From assembly GCA_949128115.1 (NCBI GenBank), contig OX421963.1, positions 2,604,001-2,668,000 of the forward strand: 64,000 bases of DNA, given 5' to 3'. The notes under the pieces were generated by a model. The model was given only the letters and a program-made list of their open reading frames with translations. It did no database searches and was not told where the DNA came from. The first letter of the stretch is position 1. Every line of letters begins with the position of its first letter. This document shows, piece by piece, positions 10,957-21,066 of the stretch. This stretch comes from Anaspis maculata. Its lineage: Eukaryota; Arthropoda; Insecta; Coleoptera; Scraptiidae. A program made the translations under genes and the position numbers.

Positions 10957-11474
10957 CGCGAGATCCCACTTGAATTGCCCCTTTGTTTCTATGCTATCAA
11001 GATGGAACCCCCGGAAATCTAGGAAGCTACAAATGAAGGATTTTATGTAGTGTCGAAGTCAAGCATTCAACAGGAATTGTGTCCTCCGACCATCTAAACT
11101 GCGCAACAGTGAATGTGTCCACCTCGAAAATTTTCCAGGCCCTCTAGATTTCAAATTATGATGAGTCAACTTTTTTTTCTTATGGCCGCCACATTGGATT
11201 TTTGCACTAATAGATAGAGAAAAAAATTAGCTTTTCGAATTAGTAACCAACACGTTCTTTTTATTATGACATTTGTTGCGTCAAATTTCGAAATTTTCGT
11301 AGATCATTGACAAAATCGGGAATGCTTTGAGAAACAATTGAAATATTATCAACAGCAACAACAAAAAAAGTGACGGATGGTGTGCAATTGACGTATCTAA
11401 CTTCTTAATCGTGTTTTGTGCTTGTTTGTACCGAGAATTCATAAATTAAATGGGTCAAGGGTGTCCGTGAGTTC

Positions 11475-11585
11475 AAAAACGTCTGTCGGTACTAACATCG
11501 TTCTTGTTAAAGTTTGACAAATTTATTACAAAAGGAGTAAAGATTACCCTAGTTTCGACAGACGTTTTTGAATTCACAGCACGAA
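11475..11585. mobile_element. 110-bp MITE in fold-back arm
   Basis: Ends GTTCAAAAACGTCTGTCG and CGACAGACGTTTTTGAATTC are inverted. The opposite arm of the host fold-back (near 12,366-12,376) passes straight from the left flank into CACGAACCTG, so this unit is an insertion into one arm only. Confidence 0.6.
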
Positions 11586-11730
11586 CCTGTAATATAGCTG
11601 GACTGATGATAACAGAGGGGGAAATGACGCCAGGCGGGCGCTGCCATGAGATTATGTGGACGTTGGGTTTTTGTTTTCAAGGGTTGGCATCACCTGCCAC
11701 GGCAACGGTCTGACTCTACGAGTTTACCTA

Positions 11731-11947
11731 GGTATATCCTGTTCACTTTTTATTTTCAGTAGAATGACATTTTGGAGCAAAAATAAAGTGACAAGCTGGA
11801 GCGCTGGGAGGATACGGCTGACGGCCGCTGATAGTTTCGATCCAAAACTTTGCAGGTGCCATCAGCCGTAGCCGAGCCCCCCATCTTGTCACTTTATTTT
11901 TGATACAAAAAGTCATTCTACTGAAAATAAAAAGTGAACGGGATATA
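11731..11947. mobile_element. 217-bp palindromic MITE, TA-flanked
   Basis: TATATCCTGTTCACTTTTTA...AGTAGAATGAC is mirrored by GTCATTCTACTGAAAATAAA...GGATATA. The arms of about 100 bp surround a GC-rich centre. The ends are consistent with a TA target duplication, as in mariner-type MITEs. Confidence 0.65.
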
Positions 11948-12689
11948 GGTACAAGTCGCAGAAATCAAAACCAGAAATCAAGATATTATCCCAGATCAAG
12001 ATAGCGCGGCACTGACAGCCAAGCACCGACTGTCACCGAGCGAAAATTATTCCAGTGAACCTCAAACGTTCTATGTAATAACGGTAAACTCTTGCAAATC
12101 TCCATAGATCGGTAACAAATTAAGCTGAAAATTATATTAATATACACTAAAATCATATATCTATAAAAAAGAGTATATAGTCATAGTCATCAATACATAA
12201 AACGGCTCCGTTGAATATTGAAAGCCACTCTCGAGGCCGCTACCAAACGTTTTGAGTACCGGTCATGTACCGGTGCATAATAAGATGGCGACTTCCAGAG
12301 GAGGGGTCATAATTTGTTGGGGGAATCTGGGGAATTAGAAGTCCAGCTATACTACAGGTTCGTGATTCACAGGCATCCTTGACTCGTTTAATTTATGAAC
12401 TCTCGGTATAAACAAGCACAAAACACGATTAAGAAGTTAGATACGTCAATTGCATATAAAATCTGTCACTTTTTGTTGTTGCTATTGATAATATTTCAAT
12501 TGTTTCTCAAAGCATTCCCGAATTTGTCAATAATTTACGAAAATTTCGAAACTTGACGCTGAAAATGTCATTAAAAGACGAACATGTTGGTTACTAATTC
12601 GGAAAGCCAATTTTTTTCTCTATCTATTTGTGCAAAAATCCAATATGGCGGCCCTAAGAGAAAAAAAGTTGACTATCATATTTTAAATC

Positions 12690-12985
12690 TAGAAGGCCTT
12701 AAAAATTTCTGTCGACGTTATTCGACTCGGAGTGATCAAAAACATAAAACTACCAAGTTTGATCGAAATAGCTTGAATGGTTGGAAAGATTAATAATAAT
12801 TTCTGGAATCAGAATTTTTAGTTTTTTCGTGATAAATCGGGGGCCAATAAGAATATTCAAAGTTTCTTTTCAGATTGTCAATCGCCACAAAAATGCGCAA
12901 CTTTTTTCTACTTCAACCGACCTCGTATCTCTTACCGTTTCCAAGATACCAATGGTGAGCATCAAAATTTTCACCACCCTGTATA
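12690..12985 (-). repeat. Dispersed repeat, copy 2
   Basis: Inverted counterpart of 7,430-7,735. It directly abuts or overlaps the right arm of the composite fold-back, suggesting that both belong to a larger family whose full-length form is not in this window. Confidence 0.6.
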
Positions 12986-13118
12986 GCTCTTTCGAAATTT
13001 CCCAGGGAATAGGGCCATTGCATGGAATTTGGTTCACCTTTTGACTGTCAGGAACGTGACCGTCGCTGGGGGATTATGCTTTGGTTTGGTTGGTATGGTG
13101 ACAACTGACACTTGTGTC

Positions 13119-13324
13119 TGACAGATCCAAAGGTTGTCTTTCCAGTGATAACCGGACAACGTGGCGATGGATTATGGATGAATAATGAAATTATTGTTAG
13201 CGACGTTAGCGTAGATAATGTTGGGTTACCAAAATACCAGATGTTTCCTGTCAAAAGTGGCGTGATTGACAGCCGATTTGACGTTTTCCATTACCAATAC
13301 AGACAAACTGAAAGTCCCTAGGTC
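13119..13324 (+). other. Open frame after a splice-like acceptor
   Basis: A frame runs from just after GTGTCTGACAG (AG at about 13,121-13,122) to the stop near 13,321. It encodes about 66 residues, including VVFPVITGQRGDG and IIVSDVSVDNVGLP. Composition and periodicity look coding, but I recognise no family and find no partner exon. It could be a single exon of an unknown gene, a transposon remnant, or chance. Confidence 0.25.
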
Positions 13325-13544
13325 AAAACGCCCTCTACACGCAATCACCCTATCAAAAGGAAGATCAATATTCAGATCCGTGGCGCCATAAATAACATTA
13401 CCCTAAATATCTTGTGAAAATGCGCTAATTTGTGTGCATCTACTTTCAATGACCAAATTCAAAAGAAATTCTTGAATTTGTAGAAATTTGGTGGCACACC
13501 CTGCTGCAGTTGTCAGTGGCCATCATACAGCACAACGCGATACT

Positions 13545-14490
13545 AGTTCCTTTTACCTGCAACCTGCAACAAGTGCATGGGCGCCCGCAGGATTTTTGTC
13601 AGGGGGGGGCAAATAGCTTTAGTTAGAGAACGTCACATACCTACCTGGCCTAATTTGCGAAGTTCTTTAGATTAGCGCCGCAGGCGAAATTTTTTTCGAA
13701 TAATAATAATAATAATGGTGATAATGATTATTGTGCGAAAAATAAGGAAATATATTTGAAAATTAAACTTAACTTTAGAGAAATTTATTAAAATTTGTAA
13801 TTTTGTACAAAATGTATAAAAATTTACTTATTAAGGCCAGGACCAATTTAAGGCGGTTAGCTTCGATTACTTTGTTTCGATTTTGGTCAATTTGAAGCAA
13901 TACATTTGTCATCTTACCTTCATAGACATCAAGGAAATTTTTTTTCGTAAGGAAGAATTTATTCAGCTGCTCCGGAGCCAGGGGGGGGCAAGTGCCCCCC
14001 CTTGCCCCCCCCTCCGGGCGCCCATGAACAAGTGCACCTGAATCTTTATCTAGTCTCTTCTTCCATATTCTTTTCCATTTCTCCAACATTGTAAGTATAC
14101 TTATTTAGTTTTACTCGTATTTCCTTGGTAACAAAAAATCACCGGGCGCTGTTCGTTTCTTTCTCGTAGCAGTTTTCGTACCTAGCTTTGTTGATAGATT
14201 TTGTGTTGTCTCAATAATTTTCAAATTAGCGCTAGAAGCTAAGACGGACGGACGGACAAGGTGAGGATAAGCGCCAACCCGTCTGGGAAGTGCGCTAAAA
14301 ATATCAATTTCACAATTTGCAAGCATGATGGTTTAAATTTTAAATCGTATATAGTGTGCCACGTGGGAAACGCAGGTGTTTAATAGCTGCCATTTTGACC
14401 GATAAGACCACGTGCCTGCCGCTTTCATGAAGTGGGCGTGGCGAGACTTGACGATTTGACGCCATTTTGCCAGATTTCATGGTTTTTCGA
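13545..14490 (+). repeat. Dispersed repeat D, copy 1 (interrupted)
   Basis: Matches 59,090-59,575 in the same orientation. Shared landmarks are ACCTGCAACCTGCAACAAGT, CAACATTGTAAGTATACTT, CACCGGGCGCTGTT, GACGGACGGACGGACAA, GGGAAACGCAG and GACGCCATTTTGCC. The copy is split by the 449-bp element at 13,578-14,026. No frame is shared at protein level; it is probably a non-autonomous transposon or a duplicated intergenic segment. Confidence 0.7.
13578..14026. mobile_element. DNA transposon with TGGGCGCCCG ends and 10-bp TSD
   Basis: TIRs TGGGCGCCCG (13,578) and CGGGCGCCCA (ends at 14,024) are followed inward by a poly-G tract on the left and a poly-C/poly-G tract on the right. Flanks AACAAGTGCA at 13,568-13,577 and 14,027-14,036 are duplicated. 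The homologous locus near 59,109-59,118 has a single AACAAGTGCA, giving an independent empty site. A duplication of 9-10 bp does not fit hAT exactly; superfamily is unassigned. A minus-strand frame through the right end (HGRPEGGARGG) is a translation artefact of the terminus. Confidence 0.82.
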
Positions 14491-14499
14491 TTATATTTG

Positions 14500-15060
14500 A
14501 CAGTGGTTCAGGAATTGTGGGAAAAATAGACCAGCCGGATTTTTGTATACAGGTGTTTCAATATTTTTGCCTGGTGAAATTTAGAAAAATTCCCGAGACC
14601 CGTCGATTTTTGTTTCGAGGGGGGCATCTGAAGCATACATTGGCAAATTTCTATCTTCAACCCCCTCACCTCAACCCACCCCAACTTCGCAATTCCCAAT
14701 GACACTACCTAGTACCTACCTTGCGATACATCAAATTCAAGAGATAAATTAAAGAATTAAATTATCTTTCTGGAATTTTTTTATTTTAATTTTCAACCCC
14801 ACCCCTCTTTCTCCTAAAATTCACTTGGGAGTTTAATTTAATATCATCGACCCCTGAATTCTCTCTAATTTAGTCAGTTTCATCCTAAATAGCATCGAAG
14901 AAAAGAATTTTTGGTGGAAAAAGTGCTACCCAAATTCACCCCTTTGCTCTCTCACACCCCAATTTCGAAATTTACCAAGACACCACCTACCTACCCTGAG
15001 ATACATCGATAGAAGGGAATTTGATTCTTCCCCTGGGAACATTTTTTTAAAATTTTACCC
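14500..15060. repeat. Degenerate copy of the repeat at 61,900-62,600
   Basis: Blocks such as CATCGAAGAAAAGAATTTT, GGAAAAAGTGCTACCCAAATT and TGAGATACATC parallel those around 61,950-62,070 and 62,230-62,350. It is a diverged dispersed repeat without coding potential. Confidence 0.45.
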
Positions 15061-15792
15061 TGTCCTCCATCAAATTGGACATTCACCGTCAGTTCCACAA
15101 GAAATATGATCAGCGATCAAGCCTGATTGCAGATTAACTGAACTTTTTTCTGCTAAATGCTAAGCGATTAACCACAAAAAATGCCTGAACTCTTCATTTT
15201 TTCATTATTGATAGATAAACCAGCATTTTCATTGATCAGTAAGCTACAAATTGAGTAACAAAAATCGTAAATCAACTGGTCTCGGATTATCTTTTTTGTG
15301 GAACCCAGGGTCAGAGTATTTCAGGAGAGATACAGGGTTTTTGAAAATTTTCCCTTTGAGAATGAGACCATAAATGAGACTCGATTCAAAATTTCGTGTT
15401 CCGTAAACGATTTGGGACTTTCAATGATTGTGGAAGGTGTTATTTACGATTGAATGTATGCAGAATAACGTACGGCCGTACGCATAAGGAAACGTACGTG
15501 TCAGTAGATAAATATTGTGGTGGAAAAGCTGGAAAATGTGAATTTCGCAAGTAATAAGATGCATAGACTTCTGGATGATAAAGCAGCGTGCGATTTTTAG
15601 AAATATCACACTTGTGTGATATTATGTACTTTCGAAGAGTCAAGAACACGTAAAAAACGGCACTTTCATAGTGGTCGTAGGAAAAATATTTATCAAGTCG
15701 TATTTCAATAAAGCATTCGATAACAATGAACGAGTCTATGTATCCCATAATAAATCTTTGGGATCTTTTCTCTCAGTGCAATCACTGTCACT
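15061..15792. other. Intergenic DNA, no gene seen
   Basis: AT-rich DNA with a short palindromic word CGTACGGCCGTACG near 15,470. Minus-strand frames at 15,421-15,748 overlap one another and lack any recognisable motif. Confidence 0.4.
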
Positions 15793-15850
15793 GCATGCCG
15801 CTTTTGGCGGCCATCTTGTGGCGGAAAAAAATAATTTAAGTCGCGAATAG
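15793..15850 (+). promoter_or_regulatory. Displaced upstream block of gene B
   Basis: GCATGCCGCTT..GGCGGCCATCTTGTGGCGG..AAAAAATA..GTCGCGAATA matches the block 80-140 bp upstream of gene A's start. At gene B it lies 3.3 kb upstream, separated by LINE and other sequence. If it is a promoter or first exon, gene B would have a long 5' intron; if not, B has lost its promoter. Conservation of a non-coding block in both paralogues supports function or simply the extent of the duplication. Confidence 0.5.
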
Positions 15851-16787
15851 GCGAAATTCAGTGCCATTTCTGCGCTGGCGCAACCATGCTAGGGGATTTG
15901 AGAATCCACGTTTCCCGAAAGGCTTCTGCGCATACCTGTGAAAGTAGGATGTTGCCAAATCTCATATCACGACAACAAGTTGACAACACTGTAATACGGT
16001 GTGCGTGTGTAATGTCACGCAAATGGCAGCTGACAGCCGGTGATCGCCTTGCAGCTCGTTGTGTTTCGTATCACCTGAATCTTTTCTGCGTCTTTTTGCC
16101 ATACGGCACGTAACATTTCATTCTGAACCAGATTAAAAGTTGAATGGTTAGGACTTAGGAGGTGATGTTTGTTTACATTTCGATTATTGATCGACAGTTG
16201 CCATTGACAGTGACACTCCATGCGTCAAAATTGAAATTACCGCGCTCTGCAGGTATGCGTTCTCATGTATGCGCTGAAGTGATGTACGTGATGGTAAACG
16301 TGGATAGTGCCGTATGCTAACACATGTAAAAAGCGTAATTTCAACATTGTCTATTATTGAAACGACTGGAAATGAAACTTTAAAATAAGCTATGGAAAAA
16401 AGAGTGTTTCTTGATCTCTCATTGTGTTCAAGACCAGCAATGATGGATCAGTTCTAGATACACAATGAGCGAAAATATGGTAACGTGTTTATCAGTTGGT
16501 GTGTTTTTGAAAATACCGCCCTACTTCTGGTATTCTTCTCTGCCTTACGGTTGCCGTCCTGTCTGTCAGTGGCATGAAACTGCATGTAAACAAATGGTAA
16601 CTAAAATTTTATCGGGTTATATGTATAATATATCAGAGGTTTTGTGTTTTCTGTTGTTTTTTTTTTCAAAAATGACGGGCAGTTTGTTGAGTGCCTGGCT
16701 GCAAAAACCGTACGAAAAGAACATTACAGTTCCATTTCATGTGTGTTTCATCATACTACTACATCATAACTTCCAACAGAGACATAG

Positions 16788-17330
16788 TAGTCGAGACTGA
16801 AGTGAAGGACGCATCTCTGATAAGTGATCACTGTCTTGTCTGTTGTGAGTTGGCGCTGACTAGTGGCTCACACGTGCTCAGGAAGAATCCCGCAAAAAAG
16901 ATCAGAGACTTCAGCGGTTTCGATTATCAGCAATTTGATTCTGACCTGCGGTCACTACCCTGGAAAAACATATTTGATATTAACGATGCTGATCAAAAAG
17001 TGACCTTCCTGACGGATAACATAACAGCCCTCCTGGACTTACATGCCCCCATCAAGACGATCCGAGTGACAAAACAATATACGCCCTGGTTAACGGATGG
17101 ACTCAGAGACTTGATCAAACTTAGAGACAATGCTCATTCTCGCTATAAAAAGAACAAACAAATTAAGGACTTGGAGTTGTATAAAAATCTAAGAAATTAT
17201 GTCACTTCGAGCTGCAGAAGAGAGAAAAGGGCGTACCTGAACACCAAATCTGACAAATCCTCCCCTGACTGGCAACATCTCAGAAAAATGAATCTCATAG
17301 GTAAAAAAAGTACACCTTTTCACAAGTTTT
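16788..17330 (+). pseudogene. LINE endonuclease C-terminus and linker, truncated
   Basis: A frame that opens at 16,691 enters LINE-like sequence at about 16,788 and encodes the end of an apurinic-type endonuclease (SDHCLV, the SDHxxV catalytic His/Asp motif), then a linker with PWLTDGLRDLIKLRD and a run of basic helices. The 5' part of the endonuclease is absent, as expected of 5'-truncated LINE insertions, or is replaced by unrelated DNA. After about 17,318 the frame leaves the LINE for a repeat shared with 20,930-21,052. The normal start of the reverse transcriptase is missing, so this is a dead copy. Confidence 0.7.
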
Positions 17331-17455
17331 CAAGTGAGTTATGTCAATTTTTGACAAATTCACGTTTTATGATGCCGGTTCTCTCCAAGGTCATGTTCTT
17401 GGCTCAAATGTGGTAGTGAAGTGCATAACTTCGCTCTACAAAGTAGCCCAATTAG
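17330..17455 (+). repeat. Foreign segment replacing the LINE RT start
   Basis: TCAATTTTTGAC.AATTCACGTTTTATGATGCCGGTTCTC...GTGCATAACT.TGCTCTACAAAGTA is nearly the same as the reverse complement of 20,930-21,052. It stands where LINE proteins normally carry the first RT motifs, so the copy suffered a replacement (insertion plus deletion) rather than simple decay. Confidence 0.6.
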
Positions 17456-18764
17456 TATTCTTCCGACACTCTCGACGATCCTGGAAAAAGTGATGGAGGG
17501 ACAGTTGACGCAGTTTTTGGAGAGAAAGAGACTGATACCACCACTTCAGTCTGGCTTTAGGAAGGGTCACGGCTGCAACACTGCTCTAGTTAACATCACC
17601 GATGATATACTGATAGCAACTGATGGAGGCCTTTGCACGCTACTTGTCCTCCTCGATTACACAAAGGCCTTTGATACACTAAACCACGCTATCTTGAAGG
17701 CTAAACTTCGCCACATGGGTCTCTCGCTCAGCGCTGTCGAGCTCCTTGCTTCCTTCCTGGACAACAGAACTCAGTCGGTGATATACAATAACAACAAGTC
17801 GAACTCTCTACCCACCAGGAGTGGAGTCCCTCAAGGTGCAAGACTTTCACCGTTGCTGTTTAAGATCTACATCTCGGGATTCTCCAAAACCATTCTGTCC
17901 GGCACACCTCATTTCTACGCTGATGATACTCAGATATACTTGTCTTTCCACCCTAGTGAAGCGAAGCAGGCCTACGCTGCGATGAGTTACGACCTCGACA
18001 ACCTGGCGAACGAGTCCGAAAAACACTGCCTTCAGCTTAGCCCCAACAAATCGTCTGCTATACTGTTCGGCAGAAGAAAGAGTAGACTCCAGTGTGGCGA
18101 CATCATCGGACTGAGACTTGGACCGGACGAGATCAGTGGAGTGAAGGTTGTCCGCAACCTTGGCCTGTACATGGACAGTGATTTGCGGTTCACTGAGCAT
18201 GTTTCCAGATGCCTACAGAGAGCTCACATGAGTCTCAGAAGAGTCTACCAAATACGCCACCTTTTGAATAGCAAGACCAAGACGGCGCTCTGCGACACCC
18301 TAATCTTGTCCCACTTCAACTTCTGTGACACTGTCTACGGAACGCATCTGTTGGAGAGCGACGCTCGAAGAATCCAGAAAATGCAGAACTCTTGCATCCG
18401 TCTTGTCTGCGGCATAAAAAGAAACGAGCCCGTGTCATATAAGCTACAAGAACTCAACTGGCTGAACATGAACAAGAGAAGACAACTGCATACCTTGACT
18501 TTCTACCATGACATCATAAGAAACAAGTGTCCCGCTTACCTGTACAACCGAATTTCCTTTCGTACTGATGTCCATACCATGAATGTCCGATTCAAGGGCA
18601 GATTGACCCCTCCTCTACACAACTCTCAGATGTTCAAGAGATCCTTCAGCTACAACATCGCGAAGTACTACAATACGGTGGCGGAAGACATAAAAAATAC
18701 GAGCCGTCAGACCTTTAAACGCCACATACGAGAACTTCTGCGAGAAAATCTGCTGACGTTGTGA
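17421..18764 (+). CDS. Non-LTR retrotransposon reverse transcriptase (partial)
   Basis: The uninterrupted frame has 447 codons; the ATG at 17,421 lies in the foreign segment, and LINE homology begins at about 17,456 (PTLSTILEKVMEGQL). Visible RT motifs are SGFRKGHGCNTALVNITDD, the motif-A block LLDYTKAFDTLNH with its catalytic Asp, SGVPQGARLSPLLF, the catalytic YADD, and SPNKSSAI. The tail has LILSHFNFCDTVYG and CIRLVCGIKRNEPVS, typical of the C-terminal region of jockey/CR1-type LINE proteins. The catalytic residues are intact and codons are GC-richer than the surroundings, so insertion was fairly recent. Without its N-terminal half it cannot be autonomous. It lies between the displaced upstream block and gene B, probably in a 5' intron. 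Confidence 0.88.
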   Translation: MHNFALQSSPISILPTLSTILEKVMEGQLTQFLERKRLIPPLQSGFRKGHGCNTALVNITDDILIATDGGLCTLLVLLDYTKAFDTLNHAILKAKLRHMGLSLSAVELLASFLDNRTQSVIYNNNKSNSLPTRSGVPQGARLSPLLFKIYISGFSKTILSGTPHFYADDTQIYLSFHPSEAKQAYAAMSYDLDNLANESEKHCLQLSPNKSSAILFGRRKSRLQCGDIIGLRLGPDEISGVKVVRNLGLYMDSDLRFTEHVSRCLQRAHMSLRRVYQIRHLLNSKTKTALCDTLILSHFNFCDTVYGTHLLESDARRIQKMQNSCIRLVCGIKRNEPVSYKLQELNWLNMNKRRQLHTLTFYHDIIRNKCPAYLYNRISFRTDVHTMNVRFKGRLTPPLHNSQMFKRSFSYNIAKYYNTVAEDIKNTSRQTFKRHIRELLRENLLTL

Positions 18765-19069
18765 GTCGGGGCGGGAGTCGTGCTTTTCATGATGATGGAT
18801 GATCCTGTGATCCTGGTCGCTGCCTCGCGGTTGTTGCTTTGTCTTGTTTTTTTTTTAATTCGCTCTGTATCTTATGTATATATGTAGTATCTTTATATTT
18901 CTTATGTTTCATGTGTATATTTTACATTTTATTCTATATTTGTATTCATGTATATTTTATATTCTGATTGGATATTGCGGATGGTTGTGTGTAAGAACAG
19001 CTGGAGCTCAGGCTCCAAGCTGAACTCCGCCACAAATAAAAGCCTATATTATTATTATTATTATTATTA
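18765..19069 (+). repeat. LINE 3' UTR with (ATT)n tail
   Basis: Non-coding sequence after the RT stop ends in AATAAAAGCC followed by seven or eight ATT units at 19,045-19,069. A simple-repeat tail of this kind marks the 3' end of jockey/CR1/L2-like LINEs. Gene B's conserved block resumes at about 19,112. Confidence 0.65.
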
Positions 19070-19160
19070 ATATCGGTTTTAATCCAACTTTCCTGATAAA
19101 AGTAGGTAATCATGGGCGTATTTTAATTTGTCATTGATTTATTTTCCAGCCGCATACGCA

Positions 19161-20303
19161 ATGGTGGTTCAAAGCCTGCAGAATTTGGCCTACATCGCTT
19201 GTGCCGAAACATTCTGGAAGAAATGCTATTCGGATGGAAGAACTGACCTCGCTGAATATTGCTGGAATCCCCCGGGCGCAGCTCCCAATCCAGCAGCCAA
19301 GGAACTTTGTCGACAAGTCGAAGCTTTGGATCTGCCCGAACGTTTGAAATCGGAACTGAAGTGGGTCGTTCTGGAAATCGGAAAAAGAAAACCGGAAATG
19401 ATTCGACGGTGGGTGGGGGTCATTCGTAGGGTGACTGCGCCCCCACAAAAATTGAAACCGCTCATCACTGATCCGGCAGCGAAGCTGCAGGCACCGCCAC
19501 TGCAAGAATTATTTCCAGAATGGAACGACAGAAATCTCGTAATGGAATTCTTTTATTCTTTGATTGCGATGATAGATCCGCGTGACGATCCGACCGCTGC
19601 CATACGACGTTCTTGGACAACCGAGTTTCTGCCTCTCCAATCGACTTTCCTGGATAATTTCGCATACATCTGGATTCCATTGGTTGAAGGCGAGGAGATG
19701 ATTTTCACTAGAGCGTGTGCTCCACGAGATCGTAGCTATCTCTCTTCACTTAGAGGATTGATGAATCCGGATTACGGATATCGCAACCATTTGATACCAT
19801 GGTTCTTGTTCGAAGTGTTGAACGATGACCAGAGAAGCAAGATTCTCAGACTTGGGCAGACGGTTCTCATGGATTCTAACGCCTTCCGGCACTTCTTTCT
19901 GGAAATCTTCCGTCATTGGCCTTGGCAAGACGTAGCCTTTGAGTATTTCCGCAACGAAGAAACGTTGAGGAACACAGATATGCGTTTTTTGACGGAGCTT
20001 GTGGACTATTACAAGAATGATGAAATAAGACTAAATAAGACCATGGTGGAGACAGGAATAATACCGCTGAATACGTCATTCTACGCGAACGTGAAATTAT
20101 TTCTTGAGCGCCTCCAATCAAGTGTAGGGTTGCCAACCGCCCTACTTCCGGTAGGACATTCCAACTTCGTCAACAAATGCCTTCCGTCCTACAAAGTTGA
20201 CTACACCACTACCACTTCGTTATACTATTTCCAGCGTGCACAGGAATTAAGCCCCAGTGTCTCGTTACTAGTCTTGTACTATTTTTATACTAGAAATCTA
20301 TGA
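19161..20303 (+). CDS. Gene B: lineage-specific protein, paralogue of gene A
   Basis: The frame encodes 380 residues from the ATG at 19,161, 11 bases after the conserved acceptor TTTATTTTCCAG (AG at 19,148-19,149). It aligns with gene A over almost its whole length, with blocks EALDLPERLKSELKW, LPLQSTFLDNFAYIW, IPWFLFEVLNDDQRSKIL and FRHWPWQDVAFEYF. Homology stops after LFLERLQSS at about 20,123. The last 60 or so residues come from an unrelated segment starting with TAGGGTTGCCAACCGCCCTA, which resembles the end of a hAT-type element, and from an 80-bp tandem duplication. The final protein is therefore chimeric or C-terminally altered. No signal peptide, membrane segment or known domain is visible. 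Function is unknown. Confidence 0.65.
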   Translation: MVVQSLQNLAYIACAETFWKKCYSDGRTDLAEYCWNPPGAAPNPAAKELCRQVEALDLPERLKSELKWVVLEIGKRKPEMIRRWVGVIRRVTAPPQKLKPLITDPAAKLQAPPLQELFPEWNDRNLVMEFFYSLIAMIDPRDDPTAAIRRSWTTEFLPLQSTFLDNFAYIWIPLVEGEEMIFTRACAPRDRSYLSSLRGLMNPDYGYRNHLIPWFLFEVLNDDQRSKILRLGQTVLMDSNAFRHFFLEIFRHWPWQDVAFEYFRNEETLRNTDMRFLTELVDYYKNDEIRLNKTMVETGIIPLNTSFYANVKLFLERLQSSVGLPTALLPVGHSNFVNKCLPSYKVDYTTTTSLYYFQRAQELSPSVSLLVLYYFYTRNL

Positions 20304-20403
20304 ATAGAAAAATATGAGGAAATATACAATTAAAGCCCCGTGTCACGATACTATTTTGGTACTATTTTGATGATAGAAATCTATGACTAGAAAAATATGA
20401 GGG
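20124..20403 (+). repeat. Insert-derived tail of gene B and 80-bp tandem duplication
   Basis: From 20,124 the sequence leaves gene A homology. GGGTTGCCAACCGCCCTAC resembles the GGTTGCCAACCGTCC ends of hAT-like elements (family knowledge). At 20,254-20,320 and 20,332-20,403 two diverged copies of a block share AAGCCCC...TACTATTTT...TAGAAATCTATGA.TAGAAAAATATGAGG. The first copy contains the end of gene B's frame. Confidence 0.5.
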
Positions 20404-20763
20404 ACGTAGTGCTGCTCGCTTGTTTGATTGTTATTGTTGATTGGCCAGATTGAAATCCATTCGATCTCGTATTAGCGTTAATTGCCTATTATTTTTTTTT
20501 GTGCAACCCAGGGTTCAGTTGTTAGGGGACGATTTTTGGAGAATCTCAAGGACAATTTTGGACACCTTGGGATGTTACGAGTGATGTTGAAAATATTGAA
20601 AAGACAATGCTCACATGTTCAAAATCTTGAAGTCACCCACAACCCACAACCCCTGTTATAGAGGGATCATTCCAAAACATTCTCGCAATGTTGAAATGTT
20701 CAAGATGGTATCGCAATGAAGATAAAAAAAAATTGTCTTCATGTTCCATCGTTCGGGATATAC
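20404..20763. other. Intergenic DNA, no gene seen
   Basis: Mixed AT-rich sequence. The word AACCCAGGGT.CAG near 20,507 also occurs near 15,304 with similar flanks. No coding signal. Confidence 0.4.
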
Positions 20764-21066
20764 CTACAGCCTTCGTACTTTGTGAGTATAACAACCCTTG
20801 ATAAAAATGAGAGAAACGGGGTTGTGATGATTTGAAGGGGACTGTCTGGAACAGACTGGACAGAAAGGGGGTTGCAGACGTTTACAGGGGCTAGCGTTTC
20901 TGATGGTCAGTGGGATCAAATTCGATTGAGGGTTACTTTGTAGAGCAAAGTTATGCACTTCTATCACTTGAGTCAAGAACATGAACATGCCCTTGGAGAG
21001 AACCGGCATCATAAAACGTGAATTCGTCAAAAATTGACATGACTCCCTTGGAAACTGAGATGAAGG
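20764..21066 (-). repeat. Dispersed repeat shared with LINE at 17,330
   Basis: On the minus strand the segment carries the block also found inside the LINE at 17,330-17,455, and extends it with sequence rich in CAACCCC words. It is the longer of the two copies, so it probably shows more of the original repeat. The frame through it has no recognisable domain. Confidence 0.5.

Larger units (their letters stand above)
11128..12716. mobile_element. Composite fold-back element with two nested insertions
   Basis: Outer arms at about 11,128-11,475 plus 11,585-11,640 and 12,290-12,716 are inverted. Landmarks are CTAGATTT, AACTTTTTTTCTTATGGCCG, GGTTACTAATTCG, TTTCTCAAAGCATTCCCG and CACAAAACACGATTAAGAAG. 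The left arm is interrupted by a 110-bp inverted-repeat unit near 11,475-11,585 that the right arm lacks. The centre carries a 217-bp palindrome at 11,731-11,947. No transposase is seen. Frames at 11,504-11,871 are mirror or chance products. Confidence 0.7.

Noticed and set aside
13775..14089. A minus-strand gene with HGRPEGGARGGTCPP
   Set aside because: This part translates the terminal sequence of the TGGGCGCCCG element, and the frame runs across the insertion boundary into repeat D.
16465..16800. A 111-codon plus-strand gene upstream of the LINE
   Set aside because: No motif, poly-T interruption, and it runs into the LINE boundary in another phase.
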